DNA from: a virus
IMG/VR virus record: IMGVR_UViG_3300017917_004093
Span: 1 to 64,000 of that record
Strand: one strand, 5' to 3'
DNA length: 64,000 bases
Under the pieces are notes generated by a model that was given only the letters and a program-made list of their open reading frames with translations, did not search any database and was not told the origin of the DNA. Position 1 is the stretch's first letter; each line of letters begins with the position of its first letter. The translations under genes were made by a program, and so were the position numbers. This document shows, piece after piece, positions 7,608 to 15,918 of this stretch.

Positions 7608-8434
7608 ATGCCTTGCTTGATTTCCTCAACTGTGTATTCGGTGTGACTGATTTCTACCAGCCAACGATCTAGATCTACTGTCCATGGTTGATCAACGCGA
7701 TCAATGGACACAGGATGTGCCAAACTGGATCGGTGTGTAATTGGCGGTATACCAACAATGGCAGCACTGATCCCTGGGCCCGAACTGTAATTTATCACAG
7801 CATCAAAATCCAAATTTAAATCAAAGTCGAAACTGTCGTAGGTGCCAACCATCTTTTTTGGTTCTTGCCACAACACTGTGGCCGGAAAGCGGTCACGATC
7901 AAGTCGGCATCTTGGGTGACTGCGCACCACTATGGTTTTGTCTGATTGTTGCTGCACTAGATTGATTTGTTGAATAAGCCAACTTTCTTGGTCCACATTT
8001 TGTAACTGCAAACTTTGTTTGTGCTGCCCTGCCACAAGAACGCGACCGTGATTCAATTGAGCATGTCGTCTTTGTATGCCTAATTTTTTTGGTCTATCCC
8101 AGTCTAAATTCTTTTGATGACCATAATAGCCTTCAGCATTGATGTTGTTGACGGCAACTTTCCAAGTATGTCCTCGAATCAAAGTGCCTACATCTAACAC
8201 AATCACTGGTTTGTTTTGACCACGATAGTGATTGTACACCTGTCGATTGGCCATCATGCGACCATTCCACAACACAGACCAAATCACTGCTGCATCAGCT
8301 GACAAAGAATCTTGAATACACTGTATACCCAGAGCCTGGCAGCTGTCTAAAAATGCAGACATAGGTTCAACAGAATTTCTTGCACAAGCAGAAGGAAAAT
8401 AGGCTATGTTATTGATCACTAAATATTTAATCAT
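7583..8434 (-). CDS. Capsule-polysaccharide-synthesis-like protein 1
   Basis: A 283-aa protein starting at ATG 8434; residues further upstream belong to the divergent gene. It contains a repeated signature also seen in the proteins at 9924 and 10846: a KTIVVRSHPRC strand with a basic R-x-HP motif, then NYSSGPGISAAIVGIPPIT. This resembles the C-terminal half of KpsC/KpsS-like or GT-B transferases, where 'S..A.EA...GIP' binds the nucleotide sugar. The start codon overlaps that of the divergent glycosyltransferase at 8433. Acceptor and sugar unknown. Confidence 0.65.
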   Translation of the reverse strand: MIKYLVINNIAYFPSACARNSVEPMSAFLDSCQALGIQCIQDSLSADAAVIWSVLWNGRMMANRQVYNHYRGQNKPVIVLDVGTLIRGHTWKVAVNNINAEGYYGHQKNLDWDRPKKLGIQRRHAQLNHGRVLVAGQHKQSLQLQNVDQESWLIQQINLVQQQSDKTIVVRSHPRCRLDRDRFPATVLWQEPKKMVGTYDSFDFDLNLDFDAVINYSSGPGISAAIVGIPPITHRSSLAHPVSIDRVDQPWTVDLDRWLVEISHTEYTVEEIKQGIWAKRLEL

Positions 8435-9236
8435 GATTATCCCCCAACTACAAGGATCCTTGGACCAGGCCAATTTTTTTGTCTATGCAGCAGCAGACTC
8501 AGTTTATTTTGATGCATATGGCCGAGCACTGATCAACAGTGTGTGCCGAAATACCAGTTTTGGTGTGCATCTACATCTTTACAATCCGTCAAAAGCTCAA
8601 ATTGAATTTTGTCAACAACAACCTCGTGTGAGTGTTACATGGGAAAATTTTCAGCCGGGTCAATTTGACAGTGCTATAGAATTTTGGAATCAAGAGAATT
8701 TGCCCGAACCCTATCTTTCACGCAGAAACAAAATGCTGGGCATCAAGGTAGTGGACAAGAGCTTGCCGCAGCAGGAAAACGTCCGTAATTGGTTGTACAA
8801 GACCTACTATGCTTGTGCAAGATTTGTACGACTATCTCAAATGCTTACTGCACCTACAAGTTTGCTTTGCATAGATGTTGATGGACTGGTTCGTGCCCCG
8901 TTTGTGTATGAGTTCAACGACGGCAAGGACTTTTATTTGCATGAAAAAGACAAAGGCGGGCACTTGGCAGGAGCTGTGCTGACCAATACCAGTAGCAACA
9001 GTTTGCGTTTTATTCAACAACTGGGTCAAGAAATTGAAGCAGAGATAGTCAAAGACAACATTTTTTGGTTTTTAGATCAATGGATATTGGATCGTGTGGT
9101 TACACAATACAACAAAGGATATTTGCCCATGAGCTACATAGACTGGCACATGCAACCAAACAGTGCAATTTGGAGTGCCAAGGGCAAACGCAAAGAGCTA
9201 GAAGTTTTCAAACGGGAATTGATCAGATATCAGTGA
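8433..9236 (+). CDS. Glycosyltransferase-like protein (DxD), divergent
   Basis: A 267-aa protein, the only plus-strand gene in the glycan region. I chose ATG 8433; an upstream in-frame ATG at 8406 would extend it into the neighbouring gene. The fold signature is FFVYAAADSVYFDAYGRALI, a GVHLHLYNP strand and IDVDGLV (DVD at residues 148-150), followed by HLAGAVLTNTS and a late FLDQWILDRVV. This fits a GT8-like GT-A transferase. Its start codon interlocks with the divergent minus-strand start, and its end overlaps the GT2 gene by 14 nt. Confidence 0.7.
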   Translation: MIIPQLQGSLDQANFFVYAAADSVYFDAYGRALINSVCRNTSFGVHLHLYNPSKAQIEFCQQQPRVSVTWENFQPGQFDSAIEFWNQENLPEPYLSRRNKMLGIKVVDKSLPQQENVRNWLYKTYYACARFVRLSQMLTAPTSLLCIDVDGLVRAPFVYEFNDGKDFYLHEKDKGGHLAGAVLTNTSSNSLRFIQQLGQEIEAEIVKDNIFWFLDQWILDRVVTQYNKGYLPMSYIDWHMQPNSAIWSAKGKRKELEVFKRELIRYQ

Positions 9237-9927
9237 CCGGATTCAAGGCGGCTCGATACTGTATCAATCGTTGTGTCCACTCTTTACGCAAGGCCTGACT
9301 TTCCTGCGACTTGTATTTTTTCTTTATAGCACCCGGATCGCGATTGAGATAAGTCTCGTCGCAGTTTTGTCCGGTCATATCATATCTGTCATGATACACC
9401 GTGGGCTCAATTATTCGAATGGCATGGGCCTCCATGCAGATGTGATGAATCCAGGAATCCACAGGTATTTCACCAACATAGCCAAAAATATCTAACCATG
9501 CACGTGGTATCAATGGAAACAAACAAAACTTTGCTCTGTAATTTTCTGTGATCATGTGTAACATGCCTACAAAATCTTGATTGGCTTTGACATGATCGTC
9601 CCAACCTGCAGATTGCATAACAGCATCGTCATTCCATATCAACAACCAATTACCTTGACTTTTTTCGGCCAGATGATTGTAGTATTTGTGCAGACATTGA
9701 TAGCCCCACACAGGTGTTTGCAGAACCTGACATAGGGCACCCGATGATGATATGATTTGTACCCATTGTTCAGACTCAAAATACTGCTGGCTGACATCAT
9801 CGTCCTGGTCATAGGCTATCATAATTTCAATACAGCTGGGGTCGGCAGCTTTTTCCAACAGAGACTTTACACTTTTTTCTACAAGTTCAGTTCTTTTTCT
9901 AGTGGGTATGAGTACACTGATGATCAT
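9223..9927 (-). CDS. GT2-family glycosyltransferase
   Basis: A 234-aa protein starting at ATG 9927 (ATGA overlap with the upstream stop). It begins MIISVLIPTRKRTELVEKSV, the classic first strand of family 2 transferases, and has WNDDAVM (residues 98-104) in the DxD position. GYVGEIPVDSWIHHICMEAH and a basic tail follow. It is expected to transfer a sugar from a nucleotide donor. It is translationally coupled to two capsule-synthesis-like genes. Confidence 0.85.
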   Translation of the reverse strand: MIISVLIPTRKRTELVEKSVKSLLEKAADPSCIEIMIAYDQDDDVSQQYFESEQWVQIISSSGALCQVLQTPVWGYQCLHKYYNHLAEKSQGNWLLIWNDDAVMQSAGWDDHVKANQDFVGMLHMITENYRAKFCLFPLIPRAWLDIFGYVGEIPVDSWIHHICMEAHAIRIIEPTVYHDRYDMTGQNCDETYLNRDPGAIKKKYKSQESQALRKEWTQRLIQYRAALNPVTDI

Positions 9928-10871
9928 ATTTTTACCCACTGTCTCATATGGGCCCAGCAACGACCATTTCTTAGGTCCGCAAAACTCCAGTGGCATTGAC
10001 TGAGTTTTCGAATCCATTGTTCTCTGTCATGCAAAATAGGATTTTCTATCAAACTAAAGTCTGTATTGGCCACATCACCAGCCTGACAGAAGCCGGGGTC
10101 GTCGGTGATAAAACACGGTATGCCTTCTATTGCGGCCACTGCACTTGGAGTTGAATTATGGCAAACCACGGCCCAGCAGTTTTTTAAATCTTCTGTGATG
10201 TGCTTTTCTTTGGGACTGAGCACAGCGTTGTACTTGGATAGATCTAGGTTGGCAGGGAAATTTTTCCAGTCGCCCGGGTGCCAACGCAAACGCAACGGAC
10301 GGTCTGTGTGTTGTCTAATTTTTGCCACGGTGGCGTCCAGCCACTGCAACAAATTCATTCCTCGCATGCTCCAGCCCATGGGACGTTGCAAACAAATCAA
10401 AATGTGATTGCCTTTGGTTCTCCAGGGTGCCAGATCCATGTTGTAGTCTCTACGGATGTTGGACCAGTTTTCGTCTCTGGCATCTTCGTTGCAATATATC
10501 CCTGTTTTGGGAAATACACCATTGAAACTGTAGCGTAGATACTTGTGCGGATTTTCTCTGTTTCGATAGATAAACACATTGGAGTCAATGCTAAGCCAGT
10601 ATCTGTTACGACTGGCCTGAGTTTCCATGATCATCTTGCGAACTTTGTAGTGTGCAAGGCGTGTTTTGCTGGGATTGGCGTCAAATGCATTGCCGATAAT
10701 AGCGCCAACATCACAGGGCTCGTATGTTTGAGACCAAGTGGTAGTGGCTGTATCCCCGTTTCTAGCTGCACCCTGAGCAAAGTAAGTTAGAGCATTTATT
10801 TTCTCATCGCCGTTGATGTGGCGGGGCAAGCTGCTGAGATAGCTTTTAACGATTAATGGTCGGTCTATCAT
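9924..10871 (-). CDS. Capsule-polysaccharide-synthesis-like protein 2
   Basis: A 315-aa protein with ILICLQRPMGWSMRGMN, LRLRWHPGDWKNFP and CHNSTPSAVAAIEGIPCF followed by LSQCHWSFADLRNG. The W/R-HPGD strand and the NST..AVAAIEGIP loop are typical of the nucleotide-sugar binding half of GT-B or KpsS-like capsule enzymes. It overlaps the next gene upstream by 26 nt and is a paralogue of the proteins at 7583 and 10846. Confidence 0.65.
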   Translation of the reverse strand: MIDRPLIVKSYLSSLPRHINGDEKINALTYFAQGAARNGDTATTTWSQTYEPCDVGAIIGNAFDANPSKTRLAHYKVRKMIMETQASRNRYWLSIDSNVFIYRNRENPHKYLRYSFNGVFPKTGIYCNEDARDENWSNIRRDYNMDLAPWRTKGNHILICLQRPMGWSMRGMNLLQWLDATVAKIRQHTDRPLRLRWHPGDWKNFPANLDLSKYNAVLSPKEKHITEDLKNCWAVVCHNSTPSAVAAIEGIPCFITDDPGFCQAGDVANTDFSLIENPILHDREQWIRKLSQCHWSFADLRNGRCWAHMRQWVKI

Positions 10872-11940
10872 TGTTTTCTAACACCATTTTCCAAGCCTGC
10901 CCCAACAGCAGCTCACTCAAGCTAAACTGACTGTAGGCCACAGAACACAGCCATTTGTAAATTATATCTTCATCCAACATCAAAGGATTTTCTATGTTGG
11001 CAAGATCATTGTCGCACACAGGCGCTGCTGCTGTGGGTGCCAGCGCAAAGGCCGGAATACCATACTGTATGGCTTCCACAGCAGCAATACTATTGTAGGT
11101 TACCAATGCATATATGTCATCGTCCAGTGCATCATATATGGTATTGTTGGTACGTTCATTGCGGCCGGCTTTTTCACGTATTACAATTTCCCTATCTGTA
11201 TGTTGCTTGAGGGTTGCAATGGTTTGTTGAATCCATTGATCGCGGTCGTGTCCATAATACTGAAAAGGTTTTTCTGTGCTCAATACCAGCAAAATCTTGC
11301 TACCAGTGCGCTTCCAACCTTTGTATTGCAAATTGGGATTGAACTTGACCAATTTTCGCCAGCGGTCGTCGGGCACATCCATGATACTATTGTGCTGCAT
11401 GGCATTTTTAACTATACGGTGAAAAACTTTTCTTCCAGTGCGATTGTTTTCACAGCGATAGTTGCCCAGATATCCAGTTTCAATAAAATAATAATCGCGT
11501 CCTTGACTCTGAGCATGGTCCGCAATTTTACCGTTGGAAATGCCACGCAACAGCAGTGGGCCTGAAATTTTTTCGTGTTCTGTCCAGTATCGACTTTTGT
11601 CTAGGAACACACTTTCAGGATAAGCAGCCATGATCATGGCAGCGTAGTCATTGAACTTGAGACAGCGATCTAGTTTTTCATTCAAAGAAATAATGTACTG
11701 AGCAAACCGTCTGTCAACTGATTCTTCTTTTTGTCGCTTGAAATACAGCTTGGCGTTGGCAGCTTCTTCAGACTCGTTGATTTCAAAAAAAGTTTTTTCA
11801 ATGGTTCTCAACTTTTTGAGTTGAGTTTGAAGTATCAGCGCATCTGAAACATTGTGCTTGAGAGCAGATTCAATAGTTCTGTGTTGAACCTGATAATTTT
11901 CGTTGGGCCAGCGTTCAACCAGGGCCACAGGCAATATCAT
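10846..11940 (-). CDS. Capsule-polysaccharide-synthesis-like protein 3
   Basis: A 364-aa protein. The C-terminal half repeats the family pattern: ILLVLSTEKPFQYYGHDRDQ, a REIVIREKAGR strand, VTYNSIAAVEAIQYGIPAF, then YSQFSLSELLLGQAW. The N-terminal 120 residues form a charged helical extension missing from the two paralogues. Its ATG overlaps the stop of the upstream transferase as ATGA. The 'SIAAVEAI..GIP' loop supports a GT-B or KpsS-like role. Confidence 0.65.
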   Translation of the reverse strand: MILPVALVERWPNENYQVQHRTIESALKHNVSDALILQTQLKKLRTIEKTFFEINESEEAANAKLYFKRQKEESVDRRFAQYIISLNEKLDRCLKFNDYAAMIMAAYPESVFLDKSRYWTEHEKISGPLLLRGISNGKIADHAQSQGRDYYFIETGYLGNYRCENNRTGRKVFHRIVKNAMQHNSIMDVPDDRWRKLVKFNPNLQYKGWKRTGSKILLVLSTEKPFQYYGHDRDQWIQQTIATLKQHTDREIVIREKAGRNERTNNTIYDALDDDIYALVTYNSIAAVEAIQYGIPAFALAPTAAAPVCDNDLANIENPLMLDEDIIYKWLCSVAYSQFSLSELLLGQAWKMVLENNDRPTINR

Positions 11941-12623
11941 TGATCAATCCTTTGTTGGCAGTATTCTGTGAACAGTCTTTCGCGGTGCCATTCATCGGCC
12001 TGCGGTGTATCTGCAAATTCGTGAAAGCAGGGTGTGCCCAATGTGTAGTGCAGTAGTTTAGCGTTGTGATCTGCTCCGTACTCGTCGGGCAACCAATTCC
12101 ATTCGGGTGGTAGGCTACCAATTCTGTTTTCGTCTACCCAAGAAAATCTGTGAAGATAACTGCCTGTGTTCTTTTGCACAAACTCAGGTGTGAGTTTTCT
12201 GTTTGGGAAACTTCCACAATTCCACAGTATCACACTTGACCAATTTTTTCTAGGATAATCTTCGTTTTTGGCACCCAGGTACTTCACAGGCATCCGTGTT
12301 TTGTAATCGTGCTTGACCACTTGCACATCCTTGTTGTACTCTCGCAGATTCCAAAGTTTTACAATATCGTCACGCACAATCATGTCGCCGTCAATAAAGA
12401 TGGCATGTCCTTCAAAATTGCAAAGATGAGGCACTAAAAATCTACTGTAAATAAATTGATTGCTGCCATCAGTGTGTGTTTCTTTGTAATCTTGAAACAA
12501 GTTCAATGCCACAGGAACAATGGCCACAGGCTGCGATGCATGTCTAATGATACTGTTCACGCAAACATGATAGGCAATGGCCTCGCGCGGATCGTATCCA
12601 ATAAAGATAGGAATTGGCTTCAT
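11937..12623 (-). CDS. GT8-like glycosyltransferase
   Basis: A 228-aa protein beginning MKPIPIFIGYDPREAIAYHV, with the metal-binding FIDGDMIVRDDI (DGD at residues 78-80), an SSVILWNCG strand and a LHYTLGTPCFHEF segment. This combination is characteristic of small GT-A transferases found in many phages and in LPS loci. Its start overlaps the nucleotidyltransferase stop as ATGA, so donor synthesis and transfer may be coupled. Confidence 0.82.
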   Translation of the reverse strand: MKPIPIFIGYDPREAIAYHVCVNSIIRHASQPVAIVPVALNLFQDYKETHTDGSNQFIYSRFLVPHLCNFEGHAIFIDGDMIVRDDIVKLWNLREYNKDVQVVKHDYKTRMPVKYLGAKNEDYPRKNWSSVILWNCGSFPNRKLTPEFVQKNTGSYLHRFSWVDENRIGSLPPEWNWLPDEYGADHNAKLLHYTLGTPCFHEFADTPQADEWHRERLFTEYCQQRIDQ

Positions 12624-13384
12624 TGTCGTTGAATGTCATCTTCAATGCATTTGTCACCGTACTGAATTTCGATCAGTTTGAGTTCTTGATCAGTTTCGTT
12701 GCACAGCATGTGCCATTGATTTCTGGCAATAAAAATATAATCGTGTTGATCAAATATGCCAATTTGATCTTGATCACTGCTCTTGTCAAGTGTGTATACA
12801 GCAGCTTGACCTTGGGCAACAAACCAAAACTCTGCTCGTTGTTCGTGCCTCTGCATGCTAAGACAGGTTTTGGGTGCAACTGTGAGTTCTTTGAGTTTGG
12901 TAGCGGGTCCAACTTCGTGCAGCACTCGATAGTAGCCCCAGGTGCGCTCAGTTTTGGGTGCTTTCCATTCTTGCAGAATCCAGCTGCTGGAATTCTTTTT
13001 GTCCTCGCCACCCACACCAAACACAAATTTGACTCTGGAATCAGTGATACGCATTTCGGGTATGTTTTCCCTGGTACGATCACCACCATTGGCAAAGATA
13101 ATTTCATCATTGGGCCCGCAATGCTCAAGCAGTTGCTCAATGGCATCGCAGCTGGAATTGTCGTCGTCATTGTAAACAATTGTGCCAGTGACATCTCGTA
13201 GGCTATTTACAACTGCTCTGCGCTCAGTCAGAGGCATAAAAGGCTGGCCTTTTTTACGAGTCAACCATGCATCGCTGTTTAGACCAACAATGAGTTGATC
13301 TCCTAGATTTTTTGCTGCTTTGAAATATTCAATGTGACCGCTGTGTATGGGGTCAAACCCGCCTGTGACCAGTACTATTTTCAT
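12620..13384 (-). CDS. Nucleotidyltransferase-cupin fusion (HldE/TagD-like plus sugar isomerase-type cupin)
   Basis: A 254-aa two-domain protein. The N-terminal half has the nucleotidyltransferase motif GGFDPIHSGHIEYFKAAKNL (HSGH at residues 14-17), then VGLNSDAWL and FANGGDRT. This is close in layout to the ADP-heptose-forming domain of HldE and to glycerol-phosphate cytidylyltransferases. The C-terminal half (about 150-250) looks like a mannose-6-phosphate-isomerase type II cupin, with LSMQRHEQRAEFWFVAQGQA and IFIARNQWHMLCNE. It would make a nucleotide-activated sugar or polyol for the neighbouring transferases. Substrate not inferable. A late-type promoter abuts its ATG. Confidence 0.85.
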   Translation of the reverse strand: MKIVLVTGGFDPIHSGHIEYFKAAKNLGDQLIVGLNSDAWLTRKKGQPFMPLTERRAVVNSLRDVTGTIVYNDDDNSSCDAIEQLLEHCGPNDEIIFANGGDRTRENIPEMRITDSRVKFVFGVGGEDKKNSSSWILQEWKAPKTERTWGYYRVLHEVGPATKLKELTVAPKTCLSMQRHEQRAEFWFVAQGQAAVYTLDKSSDQDQIGIFDQHDYIFIARNQWHMLCNETDQELKLIEIQYGDKCIEDDIQRQ

Positions 13385-13389
13385 GAAGA

Positions 13390-13397
13390 TATTTAGT
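13390..13397 (-). promoter_or_regulatory. T4-type late promoter abutting the start codon
   Basis: ACTAAATA on the minus strand, 5 bp before the ATG at 13384. With T4 late geometry the start would be the A of the ATG, giving a leaderless mRNA. Confidence 0.45.
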
Positions 13398-13408
13398 ACC
13401 CTGTGGCA

Positions 13409-14164
13409 TCACTGTTGTCCAAACCAGGTCAAGCTTTTGTCTAACCAAGGCAAAACAAGTTCATCCTGTGCCACATGGCCGTGTCTGAGCACACTTTCGG
13501 CCGCGGTTTTGGGCAGTAGACCTAGGTCTGCCAGGTCATACCAGCTGGTACTTTTGATATCCAGCGGAGCATGAGAGCTTTTGTAAACAGCCGCATGCAA
13601 CCAAGGATCAGTAGGATTCTTGTAAAAGAATCCCGACGCACAGTCCCAACCCGACACAGCCAGCATGTGTATCAAGTTCACTATGCTGTAATGATAGTAA
13701 CAGTGATCGGGCTGAACAAAAGACAGTTTTTTCTGGACGATATTTGCGGTTTGTGGCAGTATCAGAATCAACATGGCTCCAGGTTCGGCCACGTGCCACC
13801 ATTTGGCCAAGGTACTAAGAGGTGACAGAGCATACTGAAATGCATCGTGGCACCACAAAACATCATAACCTTTTTTCTTTGGTTTGAAAATTTGATCTTC
13901 AAAATTGTTTTTTTGATAGGTAATGTTTTTGTATTTTCGAGCCACAGGTAGTTCTGCCAACAGATCCAATCCTGTACATTGTATATTCAGCGGTATGGGC
14001 TTTTCATCCCTGGTGGTTCTTGTGGCCCACCATTCAAGATCTAGTCCAGGGCCGCAGCCGATGTCCAGCAGTGTGTCAATGCTGCTCATAAAATCGTCAT
14101 GCTCGTACAACCAGTTTAGTGTTTGCAAACTGTGTTGATGACTTTGTTCAGGATTTTTGAACAT
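13409..14164 (-). CDS. Class I SAM-dependent methyltransferase
   Basis: A 251-aa protein with SAM-binding motif I LLDIGCGPG (residues 32-40), an acidic motif II at CTGLDLLAEL, and DVLWCHDAFQY in the motif IV region. The C-terminal third is not diagnostic. Its place at the head of the nucleotidyltransferase and glycosyltransferase run suggests methylation of a sugar or its precursor, but a protein or DNA target cannot be excluded. The start overlaps the stop of the UvsY-like gene as TAATG. Confidence 0.8.
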   Translation of the reverse strand: MFKNPEQSHQHSLQTLNWLYEHDDFMSSIDTLLDIGCGPGLDLEWWATRTTRDEKPIPLNIQCTGLDLLAELPVARKYKNITYQKNNFEDQIFKPKKKGYDVLWCHDAFQYALSPLSTLAKWWHVAEPGAMLILILPQTANIVQKKLSFVQPDHCYYHYSIVNLIHMLAVSGWDCASGFFYKNPTDPWLHAAVYKSSHAPLDIKSTSWYDLADLGLLPKTAAESVLRHGHVAQDELVLPWLDKSLTWFGQQ

Positions 14165-14616
14165 TATACTGTGATGTCTTCCATGCCAGCAGTGCGCAGT
14201 CTAACAATGTGACCCATTTGCCACTGTTTGGTTTCAAGGCCTTTCATGATTCCCAACCACTTGTTTCTCAGCAGTGCTACTTCGTTGATTATGGTTTCAA
14301 AGTCAACTACTTCGTCTTCTCCGTCCACGTACTTTTCTGCATCTCTGCTGGTCAGTGCTCGTGCATAGGCTTCTAGATATTTTTGGAAATGCCGGCGGCG
14401 AATTTTTCTCAACTGAATATTGAGAAAGTTTAGCACTGCTTCAATTTCTTGTAGCTGATTGAATCTGTGTTCTGTAATACCTGGCAATTCTTTGATGTTG
14501 CGTTCTACCAAGCCGCCGATTCGACATTCAGACTTGGCTGACTCCAATTCACGCTCATAATGAGCAATGAAATCTGGAATCAACCCTAGGTCTGCAACAA
14601 CTTTGCTATACCACAT
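14164..14616 (-). CDS. Putative UvsY-like recombination mediator
   Basis: A 150-aa, mostly helical, charged protein. The end ALLRNKWLGIMKGLETKQW followed by HIVRLRTAGMED is the part I associate with UvsY-type proteins of environmental T4-like phages; T4 UvsY is 137 aa. UvsY loads UvsX onto gp32-coated single-stranded DNA. The position two genes downstream of uvsX and close to gp32 supports the call. The similarity is recalled, not computed. Confidence 0.5.
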   Translation of the reverse strand: MWYSKVVADLGLIPDFIAHYERELESAKSECRIGGLVERNIKELPGITEHRFNQLQEIEAVLNFLNIQLRKIRRRHFQKYLEAYARALTSRDAEKYVDGEDEVVDFETIINEVALLRNKWLGIMKGLETKQWQMGHIVRLRTAGMEDITV

Positions 14617-14862
14617 TTAGTCTTCGTAGTCTTCGTAGTCGCTGTCATCATCGTATTCTTCTTCATCAACATTGTCAACAAGATAAGCAGCCAGTGCTTT
14701 CTTGAAGTCGCTGTCGCCTCTAAAAGCGTCTTTGATATCATCGGGACTACAATCATTGTCGATCAAAATATTGATCATATTTTCTGCTGCATCAACTCGA
14801 TCCACTGTGTTAATGTAGGGTTTCAACTCGTCCCAAATCACTCTTGCCAGATCTGAATCCAT
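14617..14862 (-). CDS. Acidic 81-aa protein between uvsX and the uvsY-like gene
   Basis: A small protein with a helical N-terminal domain (MDSDLARVIWDELKPYINTV) and an extremely acidic tail rich in Asp, Glu and Tyr over the last 17 residues. It overlaps the uvsX stop as TAATG and abuts the next gene, so the three are co-translated. The acidic tail is reminiscent of DNA-mimic or single-stranded-binding-protein tails, suggesting competition for or recruitment to recombination proteins. That is inference; no family recognised. Confidence 0.65.
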   Translation of the reverse strand: MDSDLARVIWDELKPYINTVDRVDAAENMINILIDNDCSPDDIKDAFRGDSDFKKALAAYLVDNVDEEEYDDDSDYEDYED

Positions 14863-15917
14863 TACTCAGTTTCCTCCTCGGCTGTACTTACCTCTTCTTT
14901 GCGTTTTCCAAATTCTGACATGACTACATCCAAACAACCGTTTTCGTTGCTTTCCCAGCCCTTACGGAAGAATTTCAAAATTTCGCCATCCAAAGTAGTA
15001 TAAGCGAGTCGATTGCCGTCTTTCTTAAGGAAACCTTTTTTCTCAGCCAAGTCAACAAGACCTGAATATGGATTCATACCGGTTTCATAAGGGATCTTGA
15101 CTTGTACGCCTTCAAACGGCTTGGCGTAGCGTGTTTTCATGACCTTACAAGCTGAACGAATGCCCATCACATCTGTAACTTTGTTACCGTCCTCATCCTC
15201 TTTGAGTTTGAGTTTTTTCATTGCAACAACAATGCTAGATGCATAGATAAAACCCTGACCACCTGAAATCTTGTCATCTGGATCAAACATGTCCTGGCTA
15301 GCGTATGTGTGATTAGTACAAACTAAACCCACGTTATAGCTGCCAAACATGTTGACACAGTTACGAACCAGTGCTGTCAATGCTTTGGGCTTGCGGCCCA
15401 GGTCACCTTTTAAGTCGCCTGAATCAAATTGATTGATGTCAGTGGGCGTCAGCAACATGCCCAACGAGTCAATCACAAACAGCACCTTGGGTCGTTCGCC
15501 GTCGGGCAAAGCTTTATAGTCACTCATGAATGTTGAAATTGTTTTGGCCACATCATCAATCATGGCCATGCTCAACTTCAGCAGTTTGCTTTCGCTGGTA
15601 TCCACGCCCAATGCCTTGAGCCAGTCTTCGTCCAAAGCGTTTTCTGAATCAATTAACACAACAAAGATACCTTGCTCTTGTGCGTTCTTGATAATGTTGC
15701 CAGAACAGATGTAGCTTTTGCCAGCACCCGATTCTCCGGCAAACACAGTGACCTTGCCCAAGGGAATCCCCCGGTTGAAGTCGCCTGAGATCAAATAGTT
15801 TAGGGCATAGTTGCCTGTTGAAACCCAGTCTGTGGGATCATTGAAGCCAATGCTGAGGCCGTCAATGCTTTTGGTAATTTCTTTGCGAAATTTTGAAACG
15901 TCAAATGGTTTGCCCAT
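14862..15917 (-). CDS. uvsX: UvsX, RecA-like recombinase
   Basis: A 351-aa RecA-family strand-exchange protein. Walker A is GESGAGKS (residues 61-68); a VLIDSENAL segment and Walker B VLFVIDSLGML follow, with the loop region SGGQGFIYASSIVV in the DNA-binding position. The acidic C-terminus (EEVSTAEEETE) is as in T4 UvsX. It drives recombination-dependent replication and repair with UvsY, gp32 and UvsW. It lies between the acidic 81-aa gene and a 271-aa hypothetical. Confidence 0.95.
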   Translation of the reverse strand: MGKPFDVSKFRKEITKSIDGLSIGFNDPTDWVSTGNYALNYLISGDFNRGIPLGKVTVFAGESGAGKSYICSGNIIKNAQEQGIFVVLIDSENALDEDWLKALGVDTSESKLLKLSMAMIDDVAKTISTFMSDYKALPDGERPKVLFVIDSLGMLLTPTDINQFDSGDLKGDLGRKPKALTALVRNCVNMFGSYNVGLVCTNHTYASQDMFDPDDKISGGQGFIYASSIVVAMKKLKLKEDEDGNKVTDVMGIRSACKVMKTRYAKPFEGVQVKIPYETGMNPYSGLVDLAEKKGFLKKDGNRLAYTTLDGEILKFFRKGWESNENGCLDVVMSEFGKRKEEVSTAEEETE

Positions 15918-15918
15918 G

